Shown here: positions 24,375 through 35,724 of the stretch, one piece after another | Numbering within the stretch: the first letter of the stretch is position 1 | Layout of the letters: every line of letters begins with the position of its first letter | Source of the DNA: Magnolia sinica | Lineage: Eukaryota > Streptophyta > Magnoliopsida > Magnoliales > Magnoliaceae | DNA length: 64,000 nucleotides | NCBI RefSeq assembly: GCF_029962835.1 | Contig: NC_080577.1 | Location: 3,038,001 to 3,102,000 of the forward strand | Direction: 5' to 3' | The notes under the pieces: generated by a model | The model's input: only the letters and a program-made list of their open reading frames with translations | What the model was told of the DNA's origin: nothing | Database searches by the model: none | Program-made: the position numbers and the translations under genes

Positions 24375-24724
24375 GGGGGTCATTTGGCAGCTTGGATTTG
24401 GAATCCCTGAGATTTTCATATTCTGTCAGTTGCGTTTGTCAACCTAAATTTTCAATCTACAGAACTTAGAACTTGTGCTTTGCAACCTGGATTTGGAGGT
24501 GTGGAGAAGGCATGTGCTCTCTTTAAATAACCAATTTGAAAAATATGACTGTTAGAGAGGATTTCAAAATCCTAGGATTTTGCAAGCCAACTTTTAAATA
24601 GGAAAGGAAAGGTGGACTTATTTAGGATTTCAACCTCCAAATTCCAGGGTGCCAAACACAATATTTTGGCCTGGATTTGAATTCCAATTCGAAATGCCCA
24701 AAAATCCAAGCTGCCAACACCCCC
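24375..24724. mobile_element. MITE with GGGGGTCATTTGGCAGCTTGG ends
   Basis: About 350 bp. The left GGGGGTCATTTGGCAGCTTGG mirrors the right AAATCCAAGCTGCCAACACCC. The interior is AT-rich with further inverted GGATTT/AAATCC words. No target duplication is clear. The 337 bp between it and the PPR stop codon hold nothing else recognisable. Confidence 0.6.
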
Positions 24725-25061
24725 TACAAGTTCAAAGATAGGAATGCTTGTAAGAATTCTTGTTAAGAGTCTCATCTTAGGTCATCAATCCCATACTTCT
24801 GTCCTGTTTCATTGTTGAAGGACCTCCAACCATACTTGAATGAAGCCCTGTAGAAAAGAACTATGTATGAACAAAGAGAAGCTACATGCAATAAAACTGT
24901 GTAAATGGATAAATGATGCAAGTAATGACGCGGTGAAGTGAAAAGGAACAGCACCACATCATTCTGAACAGTGAACATGAGTTCAGTTGAATGGAGACTG
25001 GAATCCGGAATTTGGGTCTGACGGATATTTTAGAATGAGAGACAAGGAACTCCAGCTTCAG

Positions 25062-27338
25062 TCATGCTAAGAGTCGTTCAAAGCTTATTTTTTGGGTGGG
25101 AATGTAACCAGCTTCCCTCATCTGCAAGCGCAGTTCCCCTAACATTCCATATATCTCATTCGCTTCCGGATGTGATTTATCTTCTACTAAAAACACATGG
25201 ACCTTGTCCCTGATCTCGATCCAGCTCTGACCAGGATGCTTCCTCACACCCCTGCTTTTCATCAGTTTCCTCAGCCTCGCAGCATCATCCCAATATCCTT
25301 TCAAAGCATAGATATTACAGAGCAAGACATGAGCTGCTGAATTGGAAGGGTCCAACTTCAAGATATTTTCCGCCGCTCGCTTTCCAAGCTCCACATCTCC
25401 ATGTGTCCTACAAGCAGAAAGAAGAGTCTTCCACACTACAATATCAGGATCAAATGGCATTTGATTAATAAATCTTTCAGCTTCTCTTAAGCGACCAGCA
25501 CGGGCCAGCAAATCAACCATGCACGAACAATGCTCCCTTGTTGGTACGATGCCATGTTCAGCCACCATGGCTTTGTAGTAACGGAAGCCTTCGTCTACCA
25601 AACCGACACGGCTACAAGCAGAAAGAACCCCAACAAAGGTCACATGATTAGGCTTAATGCCTAAATGTCGCATATCACTAAAGAGTTCTAGAGCTTCATT
25701 CCCATACCCAAAATGAGCATACCCCACAATCAAACTGCTCCATGAGATGACATCTGGATTGCTCATAAGTTTAAACAATTTCTGAGCATCCTCGAGGCTC
25801 CCACATTTCGCATACATGTCGATCAAACCATTTGCAACTGAAAGGTCAACCTCGAGCCCCATCTTCACAGCACAGCCATGAACTTGATTCCCCATTTCTA
25901 GAGTAGCCAAGTGAGCGCAAGCACCCAATGCATTGCTTATGGTGATCTGATCGAGCTTGTTTTCAGAACAGTGCATCAATCTTATTAGTCGAAGAACATT
26001 GTCCATATGATCGTGCTGCATACATGAAGTAAGAATTGCATTCCAGGAAACTGAGTCTCTGCCACTTTTTATCTCCTCAAAGGCTTTGAATGCATCGGAC
26101 AGATCAGAGCACTTTGCATACATGGTGAGGAGAGTGTTACAGACAGGAACATCCAAGTCTAAGCCCATTTTGACAATGTAGGAATGAATCTGTTGTCCTT
26201 GACTCAGAGTAGCGTAACTTGTGCATGCGCAGAGCAAGCAGCGGACAGTGATCTGATCCGGTTTTAAGCCCGAATCCCTCATCTGTGAAAAGAGAAGCAT
26301 GGCCTCATTGATGTCATCCTCGTAAGAAAATCCAGCTATAATTGCATTCCATGAGACTAAATCAGGCATATGGACTTGACCGAAAGCCTTCCTCGCAGAA
26401 TCTAAGCATCCACATTTCGCATACATGTCGCTAAGGGAACAACCAGCAAAGCAATCTCTTCCTAACCCAAACTTTATGCTTAACCCATGCGTCTGTTTCC
26501 CATGCTCCAATTGTAAAAGCCCACTACACGCGCTAAAAACACTCCCAAATACAAACTCATTAGGAAAGTAGACACCCAACTCAAGCATTTCCTTGAAAAG
26601 GCTCAGTGCTTCTAATTCACAGCCCTGTTGAGCAAAGCCAGAAATCATCGAACCCCAAGAAATCAAATCCTTCATCTCAATTCTCTCAAAAACACCAACT
26701 GCATCGTCAATTCTATCAAATTTTGAGTACATCGCAATGAGAGCATTTTGAACAATCGAATCAGTCCCGAATTCGGATTTAACCACATGACCATGCAGCT
26801 GCCTCCCCAACTCGACATCGACCATACCCGAGCACGCTCTAATCATGCTTCCGAACGTAAACTGATCAGGCACGAGACCTGAACGTCGCATCCCAAAATA
26901 AAACCTAACTGCTTCCTCCTCCTGATGTTTCTGGGAATACCCAGCAATCATCGAAGTCCAAGAGACAACATTCCTCTCAGGCATTCCGTCGAACACCTTC
27001 CGTGCATCAGCCAATGACCCGCATTTCCCATACATATTGAGAATGTGATTGTGGAGGACGACATCGGCGCGAGAATTAGACCCCAGCAAATGATCATGGA
27101 CTCTCCGGCCATGCTCGAGGGACTTTAAAGAAGAAGAGGCGAGGAGCAGACGGGCATAAGTGCTGAGACTTATACAGAAACGGGTATTGTTCCGGACGAA
27201 ATCGAAAGCATGGAGAGCTTGTTTGAAGAGATTTTGCTTGCACAACGAGCTGATATAATCGTTGCTCGACTGTTGGGTTTTGAAGTGGGTGTGGCAGCTG
27301 CGACTAAATAGCCGTTGGTGTTCGAATTTTGAAAGCAT
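25062..27338 (-). CDS. E+-type PLS pentatricopeptide-repeat protein, At3g53360-like
   Basis: An intact 758-residue single-exon gene. PLS-class PPR proteins bind organellar RNA with helical repeats and serve in C-to-U editing, splicing or stability. This one looks like Arabidopsis At3g53360 (768 aa, annotated mitochondrial). I base that on length, repeat order and local matches such as HNHILNMYGKCGSL, GRQLH, HVTFVGVLSACS, REHCSCMVDLLARAGRL and PGQSWIEI. A basic, Ser-rich N terminus (residues 1-25) fits an organelle transit peptide. PLS repeats run from about 25 to 635, with repeated NxLIxMYxKCGxLxDAxxxF and DxxSWxxxIxGY patterns. An E motif (about 636-700) and E+ motif (about 701-745) follow. 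There is no C-terminal DYW deaminase domain, so any editing would need a partner deaminase. It starts at the first ATG of the frame, with the family-like SSNDYISSLCK segment following. Confidence 0.95.
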   Translation of the reverse strand: MLSKFEHQRLFSRSCHTHFKTQQSSNDYISSLCKQNLFKQALHAFDFVRNNTRFCISLSTYARLLLASSSLKSLEHGRRVHDHLLGSNSRADVVLHNHILNMYGKCGSLADARKVFDGMPERNVVSWTSMIAGYSQKHQEEEAVRFYFGMRRSGLVPDQFTFGSMIRACSGMVDVELGRQLHGHVVKSEFGTDSIVQNALIAMYSKFDRIDDAVGVFERIEMKDLISWGSMISGFAQQGCELEALSLFKEMLELGVYFPNEFVFGSVFSACSGLLQLEHGKQTHGLSIKFGLGRDCFAGCSLSDMYAKCGCLDSARKAFGQVHMPDLVSWNAIIAGFSYEDDINEAMLLFSQMRDSGLKPDQITVRCLLCACTSYATLSQGQQIHSYIVKMGLDLDVPVCNTLLTMYAKCSDLSDAFKAFEEIKSGRDSVSWNAILTSCMQHDHMDNVLRLIRLMHCSENKLDQITISNALGACAHLATLEMGNQVHGCAVKMGLEVDLSVANGLIDMYAKCGSLEDAQKLFKLMSNPDVISWSSLIVGYAHFGYGNEALELFSDMRHLGIKPNHVTFVGVLSACSRVGLVDEGFRYYKAMVAEHGIVPTREHCSCMVDLLARAGRLREAERFINQMPFDPDIVVWKTLLSACRTHGDVELGKRAAENILKLDPSNSAAHVLLCNIYALKGYWDDAARLRKLMKSRGVRKHPGQSWIEIRDKVHVFLVEDKSHPEANEIYGMLGELRLQMREAGYIPTQKISFERLLA

Positions 27339-27418
27339 TGCAGCTGCATCGAATTGGACTACTGGTCAATGCATCTTAAGCGCTCATTTTCTGGAACACG
27401 AGGCATACCGGAGGGTGC

Positions 27419-27955
27419 AGAAACGGATTGGCTACTCCCCCTGCCACCAGCTCGGTGGCTGGTGGTCGGTGCTCTGCGGGCCCCACCATGATGTATGTGT
27501 TTCATCCATTCCGTTCATCCAGTTTTATAGATCATTTTATGGCTTGATCCCAAAAATGAGAGGGATATAAATCTCAGGTGGACCACATTACATGAAAATA
27601 ATATTGATTGGATATACACCATTAAAATCCTCCTAAGGCCCACTATACTGTTTATTTAACATCCAATTGGTTGATTAGGTCATAAAGGCCCAGATGAAGA
27701 CAAAAATAAAATATCAGCTTGATCCAAAACTTTTATGGCCCCCAAAATGTTTTTAATAGTCGAACCTCATTCAACACTGTTTCCTGTAATGTGGTCCACT
27801 TGAGATTTGGATGTAACTCATTTTTGGACTCATGCTGTAAAATGATCTCTAAAAATAGATGGACGGCATAGATGAAACACATACATCATGGTAGGGCCCA
27901 CATAGCACCGACCATCAGCCATTGGCTGGTGTCGGGGAATAGCCAATCCGTTTCC
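27419..27955. mobile_element. Mutator-like MITE, family A, copy 1 (9-bp TSD)
   Basis: 537 bp. The inverted ends are AGAAACGGATTGGCTACTCC and AATAGCCAATCCGTTTCC, followed inside by GGCTGGTGGTCGGTGCTCTG against AGCACCGACCATCAGCC. GGAGGGTGC lies on both sides (27410-27418 and 27956-27964), a perfect 9-bp duplication as in the Mutator superfamily. It ends 81 bp upstream of the PPR start codon. No coding capacity. Confidence 0.9.
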
Positions 27956-28002
27956 GGAGGGTGCATAATGAGCGAGGTGGAACCACGGTCAAGGCCTCAC
28001 CA

Positions 28003-28610
28003 AGAAGCGGATTGGCTGGTGTACCACACACCAGCTATATAGCTGATGTAGGTACGTGCCGTGCGAAGACGAGCGCTGACGCTCCTCGAGCTCCGAGTTA
28101 TACCAACGGTTCAAAGGAGAACAAAGTTACATGGGAACCACAGTGATGTATTTATTATATCCACACCGTTCATCCATTTTTCGAGTTCATTTTTAGAGCA
28201 TTGTCCAGAACATGAATCATATCCAAAGATCAATTGGAGCACATCACGAATAGCAGCAGTGATAAGGATTTTCACTGTTAAAAAATTTGTAAGGCCCACC
28301 ATAACATTTATTTTCCATCCAATCTGTTCTTAAGGTCACAGATCTGTACCAAGAGGAAAAACAAATTTCATATTGATCCAAAACTTCCGTGACCCTAAAA
28401 GAGTTTCAATGGTAGACGTTCAATCCTCTACAGCTTTTTTCAATGTGATCCACTTATATTTAGATCTATCTTATTTTTAGTCTGAAGCCTTAAGACGAGC
28501 TCATCCGGTTTGGATACAACACATACCTTATGATTAAACCCCACGGAAGTTGCTGACGTCGATACACCAGTTATATAGGTGGTGTGTGGTACACCAGCCA
28601 ATCCACTTCC
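28003..28610. mobile_element. MITE, family D
   Basis: About 608 bp. AGAAGCGGATTGGCTGGTG and then TACCACACACCAGCTATATAG mirror CTATATAACTGGTG-like words, then GGTACACCAGCCAATCC and ACTTCC. The left flank GGCCTCACC and right flank GTCCTCACC agree at 8 of 9 bases if the ends are set within a base or so, again suggesting a Mutator-like element. A second, truncated member starts at 63555. Confidence 0.7.
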
Positions 28611-28623
28611 GTCCTCACCCGGA

Positions 28624-28752
28624 TGCGGATGAGAAATTTGCGGCTATGGACCCCACCTTTTATCCAATGGTTTTTTTTAAAGCAATACAAACTTAACTTG
28701 CAAACTTAGACCTCCATGAACGGACACTAAAATTTAGGACCAAAATACCCCT
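28624..28752 (+). repeat. Dispersed repeat, family G, copy 1
   Basis: This roughly 130-bp segment (GCGGATGAGAAATTTGCGG, ACCCCACCTTTTATCCAATGG, CAAACTTAACTTGC, CAAAATACCCCT) is repeated in opposite orientation at 44138-44268. Class unknown. Confidence 0.6.
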
Positions 28753-28792
28753 CTTTTCACTGCCCTTTTCAATGCGTGCTTTCTCTCCTCTT

Positions 28793-28990
28793 TCCACCAC
28801 TACTTCCGTTGCTTTCACCCATTTACACTTCTAGTTTCACCGCTGCTTCCGTTGCTTTCACCCATTTACACTTCTGATTTCACCGCTGCTTCCGTTGCTT
28901 TCACCCATTTACACTTCTGGTTTCACCGCTGCTTCCGTTGCTTTCACCCATTTACACTTCTAGTTTCACCGTTGCTTTCACTGCCGGTTT
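28793..28990. repeat. 43-bp tandem repeat, about four copies
   Basis: Units of TTTCACCGCTGCTTCCGTTG, CTTTCACCCATTTACACTTC and a three-base joint follow one another with only 1-3 differences, then fade into partial units. High identity indicates recent expansion. Confidence 0.9.
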
Positions 28991-29476
28991 CTTAACAGCA
29001 TTGGAGTGCATCCTCCCTGTACATTAGCAATCACACCCTTTTCCGAAAATGGTGGGTCCAATAAAGAAAGCACGCACCACAGGTATATTTTAAACTTGGT
29101 TGGGCCCACATTGAATGTATGTAGTATATCCACGTCGTCCATCCGTTTATCTATCTAATTTAAGGGGTTGAGCCCCAAATTGAAGCATATGAAAAGATCA
29201 AAGTGGATCATACCACGAGAAACAGTGTGGATAATGATTTCCACAGTTGAAACTACAGTAGGCCCAACATTAATGTTTGTTTGTTATCAAACCTGTTCAT
29301 AAGATCATGCAGACATGGATTAATAGAAAATACAATTATAAGCTTGATCCAAAACTTTCGTGGCCCCTAAGAAATGATCAACAGTAGAAGTTTAATTCAA
29401 AATTATCATGTGGTGTGGTCCATTTAAACATTGGATATGTTTAGATTTTTGGGCTCGAGCCATGAAATCATTGGTT
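28991..29476. other. Intergenic; MITE-core-like fragment
   Basis: Contains the shared core words GGGCCCACATTGAATGTATGTAG...CCATCCGTTTATC and further in CGTGGCCCCTAAG, as in families A, B and D, but without recognisable ends. No gene. Confidence 0.45.
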
Positions 29477-30787
29477 AAGTTTGCCCCGCTGATTTTCTAG
29501 TTTGGCCCTCTTAATTTCATATTTACACCGTTGATTTTCTAGTTTGCCCTGCTAAATTTCAAGCTTGCCCCATTCAATTTCATGTTTGCCTCGCTAAATT
29601 TCATGTTTCCCCCACTTAATTTTTAGTTTACTCCACTGAATTTCAGTTTACTCTGCTCAATTTCATGTTTGCCCAGCTCAATTTCTAGTTTACCCCGCTG
29701 AATTTCATGTTTACCCCGCTCAATTTCCAGTTTATCCCGCTGTTTTTCTAGTGGCCCCCGCTGAATCGTCAATTTGCCCCGCTGAATATCTAGTTTTCCT
29801 CGCTCAATTATCAAGTTTGCCCCGTTCAATTTCATGTTTGCCCCGATAAATTTTTAGTTTGCCCCACTTAATTTCTAGTTTTCCTTGTTGAATTTCATGT
29901 TTGCATCGCTTAATTTTCAGTTTGCCCCGTTCAATTTCCAGTTTGCTCCATTGATTTTCTTGTTTGCCCCGCTTAATTTCATGTTTACCCCGCTAATTTT
30001 CTATTTTGCCCCGCTCAATTTCACGTTTGCCCCGCTGAAATTCATGTTTACCTTGCTCAATTTCATGTTTTCCCCGCTGAATTTCATGTTTCCCCCGCTG
30101 AATTTCTAGCTTGCCCCACTGAATTTCTAGTTTGCCCCACTCAATTTCATGTTTGCCCCGTTGATTTTCTATTTTGCCCCACTCAATTTCATGTTTGCCC
30201 TGCTAAATTTCATGCTTCCCCCGCTGAATTTCATATTTCCCCAACTCAATTTCATACTTCCCTCGCTGAATTTACGTTTCCCCCGCTGAATTTTATGCTT
30301 CCCCCACTGAATTTCATGTTTCTCCTATTGAATTTTCAGTTTGTCCCACTCAATTTCATGTTTGCCCGGGTCAATTTCTAGTTTGCCCCGCTAATTTTGT
30401 AGTTTCCCCCGCTCAATTTCCAGTTTGCCCCGCTCCATTTCATGTTTGACCCGCTGAATTTCTAGTTTGCCCTGCTCAATTTCATGTTTGCCCCGCTCAA
30501 TTACTAATTTGCCTTGCTCAATTTCATGCTTGCCCCGCTGAATATGTAGGTTGCCCCACTCAATTCCATATTTGCCCTGCTGAATTTTATGTTTGCCCCG
30601 CTCAATTTCATACTTGTCCCTCTCAACTTTCAGTTTGCCTCACTCAATTTCATGTTTGCCCTGCTCAATTCCTTGTTTGCCCTGCTGAATTTTATGTTTG
30701 CCCTGTTGAATTTCATACTTACCCCGCTAACTTTCAGTTTGCCTCGCTCAATTTCATGCTTGCCTCGCTCAATTTCATGTTTACCCC
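29477..30787. repeat. 21-bp tandem array, about 62 units
   Basis: Units such as AATTTCATGTTTGCCCCGCT plus one base repeat for about 1.3 kb. Main variants alternate TTTCATGTTT and TTTCTAGTTT or TTTCCAGTTT, with GCCCCGCTG or GCCCCGCTC. Because 21 is divisible by three, long frames stay open on both strands (NFMFAPL-type plus strand, GKLEIQR-type minus strand). I treat these as by-products. The array is cut at its right edge by the solo LTR starting at 30788, and a remnant GCCCCGCTCAA follows that LTR at 35480. Confidence 0.95.
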
Positions 30788-33700
30788 TGTCACACCCCAA
30801 ATTCGGAAATCGGATTCACATGAATCCGGATTGCCGAATCTGATGCCGACAACCTTCGTAGTGCCCCATTTTCTGCTCCTAACGCCCATATGCCAGGTAC
30901 CGATCCTGGGATCCTACAAGGAAGATTTTTCAACGTACATTTATCCTGTAAGAAGCATAGTTACAAGTTTACCCAAATCACAAAGGCAACATCATCATCA
31001 CATATCCACTAATATAAACATTTGAATATAATGCTGAAAGAGAAATACATATGTCAAAATCAAAAGTCTAAAAGTCAGCTACATGCTCCAAGCTCCACGC
31101 TACTGCAACCTAACATCACATATACACATCTATCGTGCATAAGCTTATCGAAAGCTTAGAGGGTGGTGTAAGTGTGTGCACAAGGTAAGTGCTAAGTATT
31201 TAATTCAATGTCATAGTAAGACAATACTGGAAATAATGGTAAGATTATGAATCATACGATATTAGAGTAAGCGAAAATACTGACAAGTCCATGAGTCAAA
31301 CAATATCAGAGTACGCAATACAGATCAGTTATACAAATGAGGAGTCATAAAGAGCCAAACATCAGATGCCAATGATGCAATGCAATATACAATTTCTGAT
31401 GAGTTCACGTATAGCGTCAGCCGTACCTAGACTATATAAATGCAGAAACACAGTAATCCAAAATATCATATGCCATGAATGTAATGCAATGTGTGGTGCG
31501 AATGAAATGACCATGGTGAAGTGTGAAGTCGGGATGATAGTACGTAGTATCGCAGGCTATAGGGTTCATCACAAGGGACTTCTATCCAAACCAGTCTCAT
31601 AACTAATTTGAATAGGCAAACTCAATGTGGTAAACTCCTAATCTCAGGTTAGTCGTGCGCCCCTACCGAAATCCTGGCCATTGCGAAGGTATACGTAACA
31701 AATAGTTGCGCACCACCAGCCCGAGTGGATAGTGAATGAATGAATGAGTATGTAACTCCTGCTCAATAAGTCCACATATCAGTACTGTTCATCTCTGGGA
31801 TCATCACCAGGGTCTATTACACTCTACACCAGCTTGCCACCCTATCCAAGCGCATAACTGGGTAAATGGAAGAGACCTCACTATCCGCCTACCAATATCA
31901 AACTTGGCTCGTCGATAGCGAACCCATTCCTCAAGCTGGTCAAACTCAACCAAGATATTGCCCCCTCACTTAGGCGGGTAAGGTCACACCCCTTCCCAAC
32001 CGACCACGACACAATGGGAGACGGAGCCTCCTGTTATTCGGCACTCAGGCGCTCATGTATCCACTCGGTCTCAACGTTGGGGCGTCCTCTGGTACTAAGA
32101 GGGTTTACGGATTTCCACCCAGGGTCATCTATAGAAGCCCGATGCAAGAACAGATTTTTGGTGTTCTATCTGGCCACCCACAATATGCCTATGGAGGTTA
32201 CAGCCTTGATGTCGCTAGGGCGTACAGTAATCACAGTACACAATGCAAGATGCATGAGTCATGCAGTCCAGTCATGCATCAATCCTGCGCATACCGTGCG
32301 CACATGTGAGATAACTCCACCTATCGGGGAGTCTTATAAACCACTGGCACTATGGCACATGCAATGGTTAATCATATCTCATAACAAACATGTAGATGAT
32401 GCATATGGGCATGTATCATGATGCTATGCTGTCACATACTAATAATCGGTATCAATAACCGGCATCGACAATCGACCTCGACAATGTAGACATTTAACCA
32501 ACATTGCCCCTAAGGAATGACCCACATAGAGCCTAACATATAGTGAACCCATGGCCTCACACAAGGGCCAAATATACAACTCCATGGGCCTCACTCAAGA
32601 GCTTAATACACATCACGATGGGCCTTTCACATGGGCCTAACATACATTACAATAGGCTCTATCGCCTAGCCCTCAAATGCATCACAATGGGCCTCATATA
32701 CATCATATTGGGCCTTAAACACGGGCTGAATATACATCACAACGGGTCTTAAATACGGGCCGATATACATCACATTAGGCCTCAAACACGAGCCGAATGC
32801 ACATCACAATGGGCCTTACCAAATGGGCCGAAAAATATATCACAATGCTCCTTAACGCATGGTCTGGAAATATATCGCAATGGGCTACTCATACGGACCT
32901 AATATACAGCACCATGGGCCACAACCTATGGGCCTAATGCACAATAGGTGGGCCATACACATGGGCCTATATACATCACAGGTGGGCCCTGCACATGGGC
33001 CTCAAATATACATCATAATGAGCCTTATGGATGGGCTACAAATACATCAAGGTGGGCCGCATCAATGAACGACATAGATATACAATACATGCATCAATGG
33101 TAGCCCCCACATAGCACCATCCAAAGTTGGACGGTGCGAATATAGAATATGTACACCAAGGTGGACCCCATCACATGGGCCTAATATGCATAATAGGTGG
33201 GCCCCTACATCACGGTGGAGCCCGCAGCATGTCCAAACATTGTCTATGTAAATCAGTACAGTCCAAACACTGTCCAGCACCGTCCAGCACAATCTGGACG
33301 GTGTGGATGAAATAAATACATCATGGTGGTGTCCACCATCCAAATCACTGGATGGTGGAGATAAGGCACATATATCATAATGGGTGTGGAAGCAGAATAA
33401 ACACATCAAGTGGGCCACGTCCAGCACTGCTGGACGGCCCAAATACAACCCGTACGTCATGGTGGGCCCCATAGAACTCGCTGATGTCATACAGCAGGGT
33501 GGGTATCCACGTCCCTCACTAGGGACAATGTGGATATAATATATATAATATATATAAATCATATATATAAATCAAGGTGGGTCCCACCTGCCACACGTGT
33601 CACACGTGTGGGGTAGGCCCACTACATCAATAGATGGACGGCATGTATACACAACATACATCATGGTAACCCACAGCACATCGTCCAGACGGACGGTGTG

Positions 33701-35479
33701 GAAAGATACATCACGGTGGTCCTCACAGCACCGTCCACATGGACGGTGCGGTACAAACATCACAGTGGGGTCCAGCCAGATGGACAGATGTCGTGGATCA
33801 AAGGGACCTACAGAACTTGTTGGCGTTAACCAATAGCTACATCTGCTGGTGGGTATGCAAATGGACAGTGTGGATCAAACCCACACAACACGTGGGGTCC
33901 TCAGCACATACAAAGCTTTGTCCAGCACCGTCCAGACTTGTGGATGAGTTACATACAACACGGTGGGGCCCACAACACATGCATTAAGATGGGGTGCTAC
34001 GTCCAAACGGACGGACGATGTTGATAAGATCCAAATATTGAGGAAACGAATGAAGTTAATCAGGTGGGTCCCACATGGGGCCACCAAATACATACATGTA
34101 GTATAATATAATATTGTTATTATTTTATTTTTATTTGAAAGCAAACTTCCAGCGTCCAGACATTGGATGCTGGACAGATGGCATGTATAAAACATATGCA
34201 TCATGCACCCTGAGGGATCTCACCATCCTGGGCAAATGGACGGTGTGGATATATAATAGATATATCAAGGTGGGTCCCACCCACACGTGTCACACGTGTA
34301 AGGTGGGCCACATCCATATCAGATGGACGGTTGGGGTAAAACCCACATATATTCAGGGTGGGGTCCATCATCGTTTGGACAGTTGGACAATGGACGGTTG
34401 AATACAATGCATACGTCCGAGGTGGGTGGACGGATGGGATACAACATGTACCACATGATCAGGGCCCACCACCGCTGACGACATGCAGTGGGACCCACCG
34501 TCCAGACCTGCTGGACGATGTGGGATGAAACTCATAAATCAGGTGGTCCCACGTCTAGTAGGCCACACGTTTGGATCAAGCTGATATATATATTTTCCCT
34601 TCTACTAGGTCTGTCCAAGCGCACAGGCAGGTGGCTCGCCGCTGGACGTCAGTAAGGTGGGCCCCACAAATGTGACAGGGTGGATAAGATCATGGTGGGC
34701 CACACATCAAAAGGGAGGAGAGAAAAAAAAATGGAGAAAAAGAGAAAGGAATCGGATGGTGGTGGAGGGACCCCACCACTATGGGCCCTCCATTCTTACA
34801 ACACAAACATCATGATGGGTCCCACCACAAGTGGGCCCTTAAATCACAAAATTAAACAATAAAATCACCCACATTTGATCTCCTCTTCTTTATTCTGTCA
34901 ATGCATGATAGAGCTCTAAAAGTACAATTTCAACGGTTATGATCAATTTTGGAGGGTGGGATTGGGTGGTAGGGAGTGGGCCACACCTAGTTTCTCTTAT
35001 GGAAGCCATGGATGTCCACCTCTCATGGGAGTTGCTTGAAAAATGGAGAGAGAGAATGAGAGAGAGAAAGGTGATGGAAGAGGGATGGTGAGTGATGGAG
35101 TGATGTATACTTGACATGTAAGGGAGAGAGTTGACTTTAGGGATGGGTGTTAGTACTTGGGGATGGATGTTGTACTTGACATGTGAGGTGATTAATGGAA
35201 TATTTTTCTCAAAATTCGCAAAGCGCGGCGTTTCTTCGGAATGAACACTGGCCTACATCTCCTGGCCCGGTTATCGGATCGATGCGCGAGTCACGGTGTT
35301 GGAACCGCGGCGACGGCGTGATCGCCAGGGTACAAGTTTCGAGTCGAGTCGACTCCGATATGCAGGACTCGGCTTAGAATCGCGCGCAAACGTCGGATAC
35401 AGGTCGAGGGTCGCCAAAATTCGACCGGGAGAACCGCGAAGGCCTATGGAACGGTACAGTCTAGGATACGGGCCTTACA
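30788..35479 (+). mobile_element. Solo LTR, family 1, 4.7 kb, inserted in the 21-bp array
   Basis: It starts TGTCACACCCCAAATTCGG and ends TACGGGCCTTACA. It is flanked by ACCCC (30783-30787) and GCCCC (35480-35484), a 5-bp duplication with one change, and array sequence resumes on the right. The second copy (36536-40510) shares the 5' end, the ACTATCCGCCTACCAATATC and ACCGACCACGACACA blocks, an internal stretch rich in ATGGGCC words, and the 3' block with GGAACCGCGGCGACG and GAAGGCCTATGGAACGG. No gag or pol coding is present, so I read it as a very long solo LTR. A short non-autonomous element is the alternative. Confidence 0.8.
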
Positions 35480-35724
35480 GCCCCGCTCAAGACTGTGACA
35501 ACCTGAGTGAACCTGACCCCATCTCAAGTTGGGCCAGTTGATTCAAACCCAAGTTGTAATGAGGGGTAGGTTGCATTGGGTTGAGGACAACTTGAGCCCA
35601 AAATGATCTCTAGAGGACCCAACATATCAATTGTGAAACCTGAAAAGAAAAATTACAATGATTAGTAAATCAGTTGTTTTTGTCATTCCTTTGAATTTCA
35701 GATATTCCAATTGTGTAACTATAC

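Noticed and set aside
29623-30843. Repeat proteins encoded by the 21-bp array (NFMFAPL and GKLEIQR types)
   Set aside because: Open frames on both strands follow from a unit length divisible by three and few stop words. There is no promoter or start context, and the array is cut by an LTR.
33062-34407. Several 60-166-aa frames in the 30.8-35.5 kb segment
   Set aside because: They overlap on both strands within a solo LTR, with repeated HMGLI- or VGPT-type low-complexity words and no domain.
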